Positions 48,830-61,082 of a stretch of 64,000 nucleotides of DNA are shown in pieces. The translations under genes and the position numbers were made by a program. The notes below the pieces were generated by a model, which saw only the letters and a program-made list of their open reading frames with translations, made no database searches and was not told where the DNA came from. The DNA lies in assembly GCF_016859285.1 (NCBI RefSeq), contig NC_053417.1, positions 24,989,206-25,053,205 on the forward strand, given 5' to 3'. This DNA comes from Xiphias gladius. Lineage: Eukaryota > Chordata > Actinopteri > Istiophoriformes > Xiphiidae. How positions within the stretch are numbered: the first letter of the stretch is position 1; each line of letters begins with the position of its first letter.

Positions 48830-49795
48830 TCACCTCACTGCAATGGCATAAACACCCCTGCTCCTCCTCAATCGTCCACACATCCATGTCATTTTCAAGC
48901 GCTTCCAGTGGCAGTGGCTGGTGGTGACGTAGTAAAGCACAGGGTCCAGGCATGTGTTGAGGGTGACGAGGGCCATGGTGACCCGCCTGGCGTTGTAGAT
49001 TCTGTTGGCAGTCGAGCAGCTCTTGATGACATCCATGCGCCGAAGGACGTGCAACAGGTACACAACGTGGTTGGGCAGGAAGCAGAGCAGCGTGATGGCC
49101 AGGATGGTGTAGATGACCCTCACGGCTCTTTGGGCTGTTTTAGTCCTTATCATGGAAATGCGCCTCGCAGCCAGCGGGTAACACACCAGGATGATCACGG
49201 AGGGCAGCAGGGAGCAAAAGACAAGGCTCAGCAGGCTGAACGCCACCAAACGCGTGTCCCACTCATGCTTGGCGAAGTTCTCAAAACAGCTGTGGCTTCC
49301 AGATTTGTCTGCATTGGTTTCCAGAGGTCCCATGAGGATGAAGACCAGCATAGCCACCCCGGCGACACACCAGAGCACCCCACTCACAACCAGAGACCAC
49401 CAGGGGCCCCGCAGCCTCAGATAGGTGTGCGGCTGTACGGTGGCCATGTAGCGATCCACACAGATACAAGTCATGAAACAGATGCTCATGTAGATGTTGG
49501 TGAAGAACAGAATCCCAGTGATACGGCAGGCGACGTCCCCAAACACCCAGTTGTTTCTGTTGAGGTGGTAGTGGATCCTAAAGGGTAGAGTGCAGAGGAT
49601 GATGACGTCTGCCAGAGCCAGATTGCTGATGTACACACTGAAGGCTGTGCGAGGGGTGATCTTGAAGGTGAAGACGAAGAGGGCAACCAGATTTCCAGGT
49701 AGACCCGCAGCTAAAGCCAGACTGTAGACCGCTGGGAAAAAGTAGTACTGGTACTCTCCCGAGGGGACGCTGCAGCCGGCGTCTGTCACATTCAT
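48830..49795 (-). CDS. P2Y-like class A G protein-coupled receptor
   Basis: Intronless coding region, 321 aa, a complete rhodopsin-like receptor. Seven hydrophobic segments start at about 21, 52, 92, 133, 183, 228 and 271. The extracellular N-terminus has one N-glycosylation site (NVT, residues 2-4). The expected disulfide is C90-C170. DRY is intact at 114-116, CFLPNHVV lies at 238-245 in helix 6, and DPVLY (284-288) replaces NPxxY. The FxPxH and DPxxY forms and LPFRIHYHLNRNNWVFG place it among delta-group receptors (P2Y8/P2Y10, LPAR4/6, PAR and PAF-receptor relatives). I cannot name the ligand or orthologue. A spliced leader and a uORF precede it. It is tail to tail with ints11. Confidence 0.93.
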   Translation of the reverse strand: MNVTDAGCSVPSGEYQYYFFPAVYSLALAAGLPGNLVALFVFTFKITPRTAFSVYISNLALADVIILCTLPFRIHYHLNRNNWVFGDVACRITGILFFTNIYMSICFMTCICVDRYMATVQPHTYLRLRGPWWSLVVSGVLWCVAGVAMLVFILMGPLETNADKSGSHSCFENFAKHEWDTRLVAFSLLSLVFCSLLPSVIILVCYPLAARRISMIRTKTAQRAVRVIYTILAITLLCFLPNHVVYLLHVLRRMDVIKSCSTANRIYNARRVTMALVTLNTCLDPVLYYVTTSHCHWKRLKMTWMCGRLRRSRGVYAIAVR

Positions 49796-49857
49796 CGTGG
49801 CAAGTTGAGGTTTTTGTGAATGCAGTCAAAGTCAAGACAGGCTAGGTGGATCGTCAT
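49792..49857 (-). other. Upstream ORF in the GPCR leader, stop overlaps main ATG
   Basis: A 21-codon frame (start MTIHLACL, end NLPR) begins at 49857. Its TGA overlaps the receptor start codon as ATGA (49795-49792). Nothing in the leader between the acceptor and the uORF provides another ATG. Such an overlap normally limits translation of the main frame to leaky scanning or reinitiation (inference). Confidence 0.6.
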
Positions 49858-49883
49858 ACACGCTGCTGCCTCAAAGGTCCTCC

Positions 49884-50351
49884 TCTGTAACTGTAACAAC
49901 ACAAAGATGTTTCCACTCAGAGGTTTTTTCACTTTTAGTTGGCGAAGCGTCGGAAACTAATCTTTTACTCATCTGATAAATGACATTTACTGAAATTCAT
50001 TCTTTGATTCTGCTTCTAACACATTGCTTTTGCTCTAGAAACTGACTGCGTTAATCTATTTTGTCCAAGTTTTATTACAACACTGAGAATCAACCGCGGG
50101 GGACTTTTTTTTACACTTGGTGCAGTGCATTTTTACTGTACCTGTTCTTACTACTAGATTTTTTTTTACCACCCAGCTTAACAAAAGATTTGATTCCTGT
50201 GTACTGAATGAGTTCTTCACTGTTGGAAGGTTTTCACCACATTTTAAGGAGTTAAGGATTTTCTGAAATAATAGACAAATTTTCATATTGAATGAATGAT
50301 ATAGAATATAATAATTAAATACAAGAGCATTTTGACAAAATATCACTTACT
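49884..50351 (-). other. Leader intron of the GPCR gene (predicted)
   Basis: Minus strand: strong donor CACA|GTAAGTGATA (exon edge 50351) and acceptor GTTACAGTTACAG|AGGAGG (exon edge 49884). The coding exon would start at 49884 and carry the uORF. The 5' end of the first exon is unknown. Confidence 0.45.
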
Positions 50352-52259
50352 GTGTCGCCCGGGGGACTCCACTTGGTCTCCGAATGCATAAAGCTACACC
50401 GTAGGTTGAAAAGATATGAGTTAAAGCAGTGTTTTGTTGCCACACTTTCTTTGTGCAGCTGCTCTGGGCGTAGCTTTTCTCAGACTGCTGCTCTTTGCTC
50501 AGCTTTCTTAATTTCCTGTCTGTACTGTAGGTGTAGAGTTAAGAGTGGTGCAGGAAACCATAGCATCGGATTGTGCTCATAGTCTTACCACCCCCCCGCA
50601 CTATGATTGAATTCAATTGTATCGCCTATGCGTTAACAGGTGTTTCTATTATTTTGTCCATCCCCGTTCAAATCAGTGAGGGTAGGCCAAGTAACAGAAG
50701 CACCTCACTGTGTAATGTGATGTAGCTCAACAGCACCACAAACTGCATCCTCCAAAATGATCATACAGTTGAATCAACACCTCTTTTACACAGTTTCAAG
50801 AAAGTTGAACATTATAACCTTCGTGAGGGGAGCTTTTACTGCGTTAGTTTTAGCTTGGTGTTCCTTGTAAATCATAGATTTTATCTTTTTATATTAGGCC
50901 TAAAATGTCTGAGGTTTTCCTTCACAAGGTTACTCAGTGTTTGAAGTCATGGGCATAGAGGTGTAAATGGAAAAATTAGAGGAGTGTGTTAAAGTGACTG
51001 ACGAACGAAAGCATTTCCAAGCGAGACTGGGATCTTGCATCCACACCTTATATGTACAAGATAAGAAAATCATCATTTCCAAGGATTTCAGGGGCTCCTT
51101 AATGATAACGCCACGATGATGGTGTGTGTCACAAGTCCTAACTTATGCTGTGCTGCAAATGAGCTCCTCGCTATGTTTGAAGTTCGACTCCTGTCTGTAA
51201 TTTGCATTGCCAGGTTAACCTGCTTGGGGGCCCGTGGGGCAGAGTGGCTGGGTTCCCTGTTTCTCTGTGCATCGTATGCAGGGTTCCTGTGCTGGAATAT
51301 TAATAATACTGGCCCCAGGTTGGCTGTGTGGTGATTTAAACAAAAACATATTTAGGAATATGCACAATAGAAGCACAGTTTTAGCCGAAGTAACGGAGAA
51401 TGAATGAATGAATGGTCTTAATACTAGATTTTCACACAAACTCCTCATGCCTGAGAACTATAATTTATTTATTTATAGAGCACCTTTCAGCAGTGCATAG
51501 TCCAGAGTGCGTTTTGTACTTTTGTTTTTGGGATTTATGTGAGGGGGCTACTCTAACATTGCAATATCTATGTATCTTTCCATCTATCTAATTTAAAAGA
51601 AAACACAAACCAGTTGCCACACACAAATACAGCCTTTAAGCAATGTTTTGTTTTGTTGTGATTTTGAAGCGACGACTCTCAGCATTTTGGTATGGTTTGG
51701 TTCCTAAATATTAATCGCGGACGATTGAACGAATGAATAAACAAAGGAAAGAAATCTTAGAATAGCTGTGGTTTGACACCTTTTATCCTGAAGGAATGGG
51801 ACCGGAAGTATGTCTGTGGGCTCAAAGGTCCCATTAGCTGTTTCTTGTTTCACCGAACAAGTGACTTGTAATTCTCTAATGCAATATAAGCTGAAACACT
51901 AGCCGGGTCAAAAGCCAACAAAAACAAAAACTCAACATTGTATGAATGTATGTATTTACTGTATTTCAGGGGCGTATTCAGAATGGGCTTTGCTAGCTAG
52001 CTAGCTACCGACTAAGCTAGCTAACAAGCTGTTAAAAGCTCATGGGAAACTGCGGCGCAACAAACCGAAGGAACGTGAACTTTATGCAAGATATAGTTTA
52101 TTAAAAGTAGATGGGGTTTTTTTTTTTTTGGCTTAGTTTAGAGACTCGCCATTCGCCCTGCTTTAACTGTATCTAAACGACATCTTATATCAGGCGTGTG
52201 TGTCTTGTGGTAAGAGCGTTTAAATCTCCTCTTAACAGCCGCTTTGTTGTCCGGTACTC
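50352..52259. other. Divergent spacer between the GPCR and PHRF1-like genes
   Basis: Holds the GPCR leader exon, the half fold-back element at 50632-50875, a LINE/SINE-like tail at about 51470-51600 (GTGAGGGGGCTACTCTAACA, ATCTATCTAA) and a GCTAGCTAGCTAGC run near 51994. The last 250 bp form the PHRF1-like 5' region. No other exon is recognised. Confidence 0.5.
50632..50875. mobile_element. Half of a fold-back MITE (family of 21019-21483)
   Basis: Shares CTCAACAGCACCACAAACTG, AAATGATCATACAGTTGAAT, AGTTGAACATTATAACCTTC and TGCGTTAGTTTTAGCT with the right arm at 21306-21470; the left arm is missing. Confidence 0.6.
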
Positions 52260-55200
52260 ATGGATGAGTCCACAGCGTTAAACACAGCAGATAAATGTTA
52301 CATCTGCCTGAGTCACTTTGAACGCCAAACGGTGGCCTCCCTGGAGAACTGCCGGCATGTCTTTTGCCTGGAATGTATCCTCCAGTGGTCCCAGGTAAAC
52401 ACACGCCTCACCCGCCACACCTATGTAGCTAACCGTGTCAGTTTTCAACCACGGGTACTCGTATCGGAAATGATATTTTCCGTCAACCCATAAGAACGGT
52501 ACTGTGGTACTAAGGTGGCACCTACTACGGTTTTCGTAGTACAGATAGTACCAGGGTAGGTATATTAACTTTTTGGAGGGTCCCATCATAGGTACAAGCA
52601 GACCTCAGAGGTTGTTGTGGCAGCACCAGTGTAGCACCAGTGTAAGCACCAGTGTAAGCACCGTGGCCCCCGGGAAGGTACCACAGAGACATCCGGTTAA
52701 GTATAGTGAAGTAAAAAACAAAACAAAACAAAGGAACCACATTTCCACATTGGTACAAGCTTATGAAAGCATTACTCTTATATACCAGGTTGGCAACCAG
52801 TGCTTGAAAAGTACATTTTTCTTTCTTACAGTTTTGTTGGTATGTGTTATTTACCTGACTATTTACATTTTATGATGATTTTTACCTCTACTTCTCTACA
52901 GGTAAGTGTTAAATTTTTTTCACCTTTCTACATCTCTTTGTGAGCTACAGTTACACTCGTTACGCATTTATTCTTTACATAAAAAACACATGATGAGCTT
53001 ATATAATATGACACATTGTTATAAAAGTGTAATTAAGCTTTATTTGAATTGAGCTAAGCTGTGTGGTGAGAAAAACAAGCCAAAACCCTGCAAGTCTGAT
53101 TTTTTTTTTTTTTTTTTTTTAAAAGGCAAAAGTCAAACATGTTTATTTGTGTTTCATAACAATTTAAATTATCCCTCTTTTGAGTAGTTTTAAGACAAAG
53201 ATTTAAAGACATAAAAGAAGACACAGTGACATATTGATGTCTTTTGATGTTTTTCCAAAATGTATTTGTGATTCGGGCTGAAGCTTCTTAAATAAGAGGA
53301 TTTGCTGCTTTTCTGTGTTTTATATCATTGTAAATTGAGCATATTTGGAATTTAGACTGTGCATTGAACATAACAAGTAAAGACGTAACCTTGGGCTCGG
53401 GAAAATTGTGATGGGGATTTTTCACTGTCAAAAAAATTATAAAATAACTATCAGATTAGTACTGCAACTAACAGTTTTCATTATAGAATAATCTATATAT
53501 ATATATATATATATATTTATCATTATTATTATTTATTTATTTTTTTTTCAAATATCTGATTAATCCTTTCGACTTTGAAATGTCAGGAAACAGTGAAAAA
53601 TGTCCAGTCGAATTTCCAAGAGTCCCATGGGATGCCTTCAAGTTGCTTGTTTTTTCCGACCATCAGTCCAAACCCCAAAATATTCAGCTCACAATTATAT
53701 AACACACAGAAAAGTGGAAGATCCTCACATTGGAGAAGCTGGAACTAGCAAATGTTATAAATCATTTAAATGACTCAAACGATATATAAATGATCAGAAC
53801 GTTTGGGGAGTAATTTTCTGTTGATCGACTAATCGCTTAATCATTTCAGCTATACAGCAGATTAATCGATGATGAAGATAATCATTAGTTGCAGCCCTAT
53901 TTGAGATGCATTTGGTACATTACAGTAACCGTCCTTTTCTATATACAACGTGTGAATGAAATTGTGAAACATTTCTTTGACTAAGCTTAGCTGCATCACC
54001 ATCAAGGGAAGAAATTTTTTGAAACCTAAACGTTTCGTCGCTCTGTCCTGAACCTCAGACAGCCAACACTTGCCCGGTCGATCGGATCAGTTTTGACTTC
54101 ATCGAACAGAGGCAGCGTCCTGGAGGGGGCATTCAAAAAAAGGTGATTATTTGCGGCGCGTGAAGGAAGCTTTCTGCAGAGTATTTGGACGTGCTGTATG
54201 TGAACAGCGCCGGTAGCTGAACCGGTTTGCGTTGCTGCAGATCAAAGTGAGGGCACAGAGGAGGCACGCCGATGATGAAGAGGAGGTGAGCGATCCTGTT
54301 ATCTGTGAGGAATGTGGACGGAGCGACCGGGGGCACCGGCTGCTGGTGTGCGTACACTGTGATTCAGGGTAGGGCGTCACTGTACTCCTGCACTCGTCAA
54401 GTTACACAATATTGTGTGGTGTTCATTGCCTCAGCAGATTTTTAATTTTGTCATGATTCAACCCCCAGATGCCCTTATTGTTGTCTTTGTGGTCTCTGTT
54501 GTTTTGTATCACCAAAACCCATTCTGCTTAAAAACCCCATACTAACTGAATGGAATACCTGGACTTAAATGTCATGTCATCTTCAGTTGTGCAAGTTAAG
54601 GCCAGTTCATCACAGAGCAGTGGCTTTACCGTATGTTTCCAGGTATCATATGGACTGCTTGACACCGTCATTAAACACAGGCCCTGAAGGTGACTGGATT
54701 TGTCCTGAGTGTGCAGTCAGTCCTCAACATACAGGTAAAGCTGTGTAGTTATTTGATTTTAGTCATTTATTTATTTTTTAAGTGAAAAGAAGAAAATTCC
54801 ACCCCTGCAGCAAACAGACATTAAAAAATGTGCCTTTCTACATATGTTAATGCACTCTTATTTTTTATTTAATGAACTTAAAAAGTAGCTGAAAAAAATA
54901 ATTGTGGCACGTTCAAACGTTTGGGCACTCTACTGAGTCAGTACTTAGCAACCCCCCCTTTGCCAGCTGTAAAGCATGGGGGAGGAAATACGCTTTGGGG
55001 CTGTGTGGCAGCAGCCGGTGCCACAGGAAACACAGATAAAGGGAAGAATGGATTCCACGAAGTATCAGCAGATTCTGGATGCAGATGTCCTGCAGTCAGT
55101 CAAGAAAGTGAAACTGATAAGAGGCCGGCCTCTAACAAATGGACAGTGATCCAAAGCAGACCTCAGAATCCACCACAAACCACTTTAAGAGACACAAGCT

Positions 55201-58200
55201 GATATTTTTGGAATGACGCCCAAACTCCCCCGACTTGAACATCACTGAAAATCCGTGGGTAGAATTTAAACATCCTGTGTGCGCAAGGCAGCCTAAAAAT
55301 ATCTCAGAACTTGAAGTGATCTTCAAGAACAGTGGGTGAAAATACCCAAATCAGGAATAGAAAGACTCTTCGCTGGTTACAGGAAGTGTTTGCAAGCTGT
55401 GACATCTTCTAAGCACTCACTTAGAGAGTGCCCAAATGTTTGCACAGGCCACGATAAGTTTTTAATTTTTTTCCTTTTTTTTTTTTTTTTGTTTAGGTCA
55501 TGACATACAAAGTAACAGTGTATTAACATTTGAAGAAAGGGCCGTTTTTAATGTCTGTTTGCCGCAGGGGTTGTATTTACTTATTTTTACTTCAAAAATC
55601 AGCAAAATATATAATTTGCTCAAACTTTTTCATACAACTCTAAGTAGGTTCCTGTCACCAAAACAGACTCGTGTTAAACTGTTTTTTACTTACTGTTTAT
55701 CATGTTTTGCACAGTAACTTATTGTGGGCATTTAAGCCCTTCTTTAATGGACCATATTGGTGTCATTGCGTATTCTAGCCCCATTTGATACACATCATGC
55801 GTATGTCACATTATTGCAAACCACTTTCCAAAGCACATGGTAGATTTGTCTTTCCTGTCTTCTAGGTAGCCACTGGTTTTAGTTCACCTCAGTCAGTGTC
55901 TTTACATGCGCTGTAATAACCTGGTTACTTTAAATCCACATCTGCATGCAGCAGGTCAGTAATAAGACTCAGTCAAATGTTCGGCAGAGGGAAACTAACT
56001 TAATAGACTTCTGCCTGTGCGTTAGGCTACTTTTGGGTTGGTGTCAATTTCTGTCAGACTTTGGATGGAGTTATTTCAAACACCAGGATGCACGGGTTTG
56101 TGTAATTATCTCTCTTCACATCCAGCCGCTCAGATGTAACTTTGCCCCTCTACAGACTTTTCTTGCATCACAATACATTCATTTGATTTGACATGTCCAG
56201 GGCTACAGCGCAGGTGGTCAGAGATTTATTTATTTTTTTAAATATAAGTGTTAGCAAGTGTTGTTGAAATGTAGTCCAAAAAAATGGGCTCTGTTGACTC
56301 TGCAGTCTTGACTTCAGTGGTCACCTCATTCCATCATTGTGGAGCCAGAACTATATATTCACTATATATTCACCCTTACTATGGGGGGGGGGTATTTGTA
56401 AATTGCTCTCTTTTTGGAATCTGAGAAGGAAGTAGAGAACGACTGCCTGTAGTCTCTCTCTCAGCCACTGTAAAATAGACTACTGTACATGCAGAAATAT
56501 AAATGTTGTGGTAATATAAATGTGGCCAAAGTAGGTTAACAACAGTTTCATGTGATGGGTGGAATTGTTCAAAAACATCAGCAATGGTGCTACTACAATA
56601 GTAACCATTAAAAAGCACAGGAATAGATTTGGATCGATAATTACAAGATACTTCGGTTTTCCTTCTTGTGAAATTGTCCCTGCACAGACGACTCCATGGT
56701 GGAGGAGGAGATCAGCGACGGAGAACTAACAGACCTCCTAGCCGAAGTTGATGAAACTGCATCTACCAGCAGCCGCCTTCGGCCCTCGACCATAAATCAT
56801 CCTAGCAGCTCTACTGAACGACGACACAGCGCCAGGGTCCAGAGCAGAACCAGCAGCAATCCTGATCCTCGCCCGCCGACCTCCTGGGTCAGTTTAACGC
56901 TACACAGCCTATCGTGTTTATTTACCAGACAGCGTGAGGTTAAAATGCAGAGGTCCCCATTCTCAGTATGTGAAAATCTGTTGTTGTTGTTGTATACATT
57001 TCAGTTTGCCAACTCATTTTGGCTTTACAAGATGTGTACATATACGCTGTTGGAGTTTGTAGTACAGTAAACTAAACCTTTCAGTTAGGGCTCAACAACA
57101 TGACCAAAACATCATTATTGCCAGTGTATTGTGTCGCCCTGCCCCAGTTTGTTTGAAAATTCCAGAAAATCGTTTAACAACGCTTACAACTTTTCTGCCA
57201 GTGTCCCTTAAAGACACCTCTGTCCATCTGGATGAAAAAATTATTCTCTTTGCTGCATGAAAAAAAAAAGAAAAATCAGTTTATTCATTTTGTATGACAC
57301 ACAGCAACTTCAAACTTCTTTTAAAATGAAAATATGAAGTAATAGAAAGTAACATCACTTCAGAGGTGGGATTTCTATGATGTCATTAACTCCGAAAAGA
57401 AATGATAATGTAGTGGTCTCGACTACAAAATCTTTTCTTTGGCCGACTCCGCCTGCGAAAAACTGGTACTATTACTTAAAGTATTACTCCTAAAATTAAA
57501 ATGTTTAGCAAGGGCAATAAACATGTTGATGGGAAACTAAAAGGACATGAACTATAAGACAAATCAGAAATGCACAAAATACACACAAGGTACAGACGGG
57601 ATTGCAACTGGTAGAGGGAGAGAGAGAGAGAGAGGGGGACGGATGGAGCAGGTGGAGGTGGAAGTGGTGTTGATATGGATGATAATACTGAAGTATGTTC
57701 AGCCAAAAGCACACGTAGAGTCCAGACCGTAAGTATTTGGACAGTTCCACATTTTCTGTTCTTCAGGCTCTGAGCTTCAGCACATTCAATTTAAAATAAA
57801 ACAATGGACACTACATTGAAGTGCCAGGTCTCAGCTTTAATCTGAGTAGGTGTACGTCAGTATTGAAATAAATGTGTGGGAGATATAGCCCTTTAACACA
57901 TAGTGTTCACATAGCAAGGGTTCAAAATTAAATGGACACTCGGCTATTACGTGTTTCTTGGGCAGCTGGGTGTCATTTCAATGTCAGTTCATTCACAGAA
58001 GAGCTCACACGGGGCTCAGAGCTGACTAACAGTTGTAATGTAGATCGAAGCGGAGTTTTCTGTCAGTGCGAGGAGCGAAGAGGTGACCATGCAAGAAGAT
58101 AATAATAAGGCTCAAAAAAAAAAATCTATCAGGGAAATATCAAAAGTAGTTGGTTTGCCAGAATCAACAGTTGTGTACACTCTTAAAAAAAAGCAGGTGC

Positions 58201-60721
58201 GCTCAGGAAAACTAGAAAATCGCAAACGAGCTGGTAGAACGAGGAGAACGAGTTTTTTTCAGTCAGCGGAAAATCACTTGTGGGGATGAAGAGTAGATCT
58301 GGAGCAAAGTTCAATAATGAAACAAAAATCAACCACCATTAAAATTATTAATGAGTTAAGTGTGGAGAAAAAAAAGGAACAGCTCATGAACAAAAGTTAT
58401 AGTAAATATAGTTATTTTCAAGCCTATGTTCAACGCATCTTTCTTTTCCCTCTACTTTCTACCTCGTGGCTCTTGTAAATCTCATCTGCGCTATGTTTAC
58501 GCCTCATTTTCTAGAGGTGGAGAATTTTCCCAACAAAACAGACAGTTGCAAATAGCGTAACCCCTTTTAAATCCAGCATAATACATAATCAGCCTCTGTT
58601 AACTTACCTCCTTACTTTAAATGCGTATGCAATGAGGACAGAGGTACAGCACATTTGTTTGGGGCAGAAGGCATCTTGAAAAACAGGCGCATAAGTCTTA
58701 GTAAATCTGGCCCTGAATCTTTTTTTCGTTCCAGATGGTTAGAGGAGTCTTTGAGGATTCTGGAAATACCTTCAGAACAGCGGTACGAGCTATTAAACTA
58801 CTTTCCGGGCTTTTCAAAGATCAAGGGGTATTTATTTTTTCAGAAAACAGATGCTTAGCTCCGTGAGTTGAACGTAATCTTTGTATTCTCTAAAATAAAT
58901 AAAACAAAATATGCTTTAAATCAACTATGCCATTAACTCCCTCCGTGCACGTTACTCATTTAGAGTAAGCATCCTGAAGTATGCCATTAACTTGTTCGAG
59001 TAAATGGGGCAAAACAAAACTCTTCAAACAATCATCAGGGAGTGAAAATCTTGTCTGAGGTTTCATTTGTTTTACAGATTGTGTGCAAGACAACCCTTAT
59101 CACTGTATGTGCAGCGCTGTGGCACTTAACCACATTTCCTGCCTTGCCGAATGGTTTTCTTAAACATTCACTGTGTTCGTGCGGTGTACGAAAAAACCTT
59201 CCCGCCATGTCAGTCAGCCGTCTGCAAACACATTTGCATAATCTTTGGCTGCATGTAGGAGAGACAAGGGTAGCTACTGGTGTCTGTGGTTACCGTCTGA
59301 TAAAAGGCTTCGTTGCCCTGTTGGGCTTATCTTGAATTAACATTACTGCTGCCGCCTCCGCTTGTGTAAATGTTAATTCATTGCGGCTTCTGATATACTG
59401 TACCTGGCCTTGAAGCAGGGGTCGGGGGGTCAGATGGCCCCAGGTTTGTCGTTTTCATTGCTTGTGAGAGGCGTATATCATCTTCTTCAGAGCTCTAGGT
59501 TCTCTTTGTAGGCTAGTAAGTTTGGTTTTTAAGCTCGAGTGTCAGCTCGAGGTGGCTCGCAGTGACTAACACTCCACACTTGAGTAGGCATCGTTGAGCC
59601 TGTGTATGTTGTAGGCATGTCTCACTCAGGAACATCTCCGTGCAGCCCACGCATCGGTGTTTCAGTGAGAGATTATGTCAGTTTACATTCCACTTTATTC
59701 TTTTTCAAGGTGACACCTGCAGGGTCAAAGCCAGAGATCTTGAATGTTTGTATCTGTAAAATGTGAAATCGAAAAAAATCAGGGATGCTCCAACACGCCG
59801 GATCAGTAACAGGGCTGATAGTTGCCTTATTGAGTTGATCAAGTATTGGCCACTCAGAACTGATCCACATGAAATACTGATTCTTTATCCATTTCGCAAC
59901 AAAATTCAGTCTTTTTGCTATCGGTTGCCTTTTGTGTAAGTCACAGTGATCCTCCAGCTCAGGTTTGAGTGCCACAGCAATCCCTGGCCTCACTTGGACT
60001 TACCCTATATAAAAATAATTCCAATGAATTCCAGACAGTGAGGTACACAGATTTAAAGTTTGGGAAAAAGAGGGAGCTGTTGTAGGATCGAAAATCTGTA
60101 TCAGCAGATACCCGCTAATAAGGTATTGGGAGAGAAAAATTCTGATCTGTGCATATGTCAGAAGGAAAAAAAAAAGGCAAAATATTCTATAAAAACAACA
60201 AAGAAATAGCTGCTTTATTATCCTTTTTTTCATTCTTATTTCTGGTTGGTTCAGATCGTTACTGTCCCACAAGAGGAAAACCTTTTTTGCAGGAAGGCAG
60301 CATAAAAAAAACAAAAACATAAACATAAAAAGCCCAATTTACTAGAAAACTGCCCAGGCACTTTCAAGTTTCATTGTTTCATTCAAAGGAAATCTGTCAG
60401 TTTTGCTTGTGATCTGTAAGACATAACCCTCCGTAACGTTGGTGGGTAGCGCTGTGAATTATCGTGACTGTTTCTGCTTTTTTGTTTTTCTTCCTTCTTG
60501 TTTTTCAGCATGTACCTAAGTACCTGTTACGAGCAGCGAGGCCCGCGGTCACAACAGATGAAGTGACTGCGCTCCGTCACAGTGACACCAGCAGCGCTTC
60601 GGCCAGTAAGTCACGAACTGTCACAATAGCTTCGAGAGTCTGTACCTTCTTTTGATAATCAACGTGATCGGCTTTTGTGTGTTTCTCAGAGTTAGACACA
60701 AGGAAAAGAAAAAGGGTTTAA
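52260..60721 (+). CDS. Compact PHRF1-like RING and PHD finger protein
   Basis: Seven exons: 52260-52394, 54059-54142, 54241-54368, 54643-54734, 56688-56887, 60509-60605, 60690-60721; 768 nt, 255 aa, all phases closing. The RING finger (residues 13-53: C13, C16, C31, H33, C36, C39, C50) has aspartate at the last position in CPVDR, as PHRF1 does. The PHD finger follows at about 95-146 (CEECGRSDRGHRLLVC, GYHMDC, DWICPEC). Then comes an acidic EEEISDGELTDLLAEVDE stretch with TSSRLRP, and a basic tail TRKRKRV. Human PHRF1 is about 1650 aa with an SRI domain; this copy stops where PHRF1 has its first basic block. A ubiquitin-ligase and histone-reader role is inferred from domains only. Introns hold repeats, but no exon is damaged. 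Confidence 0.88.
53230..53903. repeat. Two family A repeats, PHRF1-like intron 1
   Basis: A partial copy (about 53230-53445: GGATTTGCTGCTTTTCTGTG and CTTGGGCTCGGGAAAATTGT) is followed by a full copy from CTGCAACTAACAGTTTTCAT (53462) to AATCATTAGTTGCAGCCCT (53899). The full copy contains an (AT)n at 53487-53516 and an ATT-rich block. Confidence 0.7.
54780..55640. mobile_element. Decayed Tc1/mariner-like element, PHRF1-like intron 4
   Basis: GTAAAGCATGGGGGAGGAAA, GGGAAGAATGGATTCCACG and CCGACTTGAACATCACTGAA correspond to transposase C-terminal regions (the DLNPIEN-type block reads DLNITEN here) with stops and frameshifts. The right end CTCAAACTTTTTCATACAAC matches the 22930 end of the ddx25 copy. 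Confidence 0.65.
55641..56687. other. Rest of PHRF1-like intron 4
   Basis: No repeat with clear ends; a G8 run near 56382 and short AT-rich patches only. Confidence 0.5.
57720..58420 (+). mobile_element. Tc1-like transposon 5' remnant, PHRF1-like intron 5
   Basis: A terminus-like CCGTAAGTATTTGGACAGTT (57728) precedes a long leader. A frame at 58083-58289 encodes a helix-turn-helix scrap (REISKVVGLPESTVVYTLKK) of the Tc1 DNA-binding type. The frame then breaks and no catalytic core follows. Confidence 0.65.
58421..60508. other. Rest of PHRF1-like intron 5
   Basis: Mostly unrecognised. It holds a copy of the CCCACAAG tail repeat (60250-60330). The open frames at 59042-59335 and 59673-59993 show no domain signature. 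Confidence 0.45.
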
Positions 60722-61082
60722 CTTGAGCTCCTTTGACACCAGCCGGCTGAGAGGATGCTGGAGGACGGTCGTCACACGTCATCACGTCTCAGCAGCTCGA
60801 AGTGCTCTTGTCCGAAATGACCACGGGGTGGCAGCATTGTGTTAGCAGTAAGGTACAACCCTAAACCTCATCTGAAGGGACTGAACCTGAACCTGCATCT
60901 GCAGGTGCTTTTTTTATGTTTCTTTTGCGTTATTTTCTATCCTGTGTAAAAACTGTGGGGGAATATTTATGTTTTTCCTTTGCTTTAATTGTCACTAAAA
61001 CCTTTTAAAAAGACCAAAACCAGCCATGTGTGAGTCTGTGTGTCAATACTCGGTGAAGTCCCCACCCGGTCTGTGGAACTGG

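Noticed and set aside
48908-49588. 226-codon plus-strand open frame
   Set aside because: Exact antisense shadow of the GPCR coding exon; no domain signature, composition mirrors the receptor codons.
58083-58289. Possible small DNA-binding protein gene
   Set aside because: It is the N-terminal helix-turn-helix scrap of a Tc1-like transposase with a broken frame.
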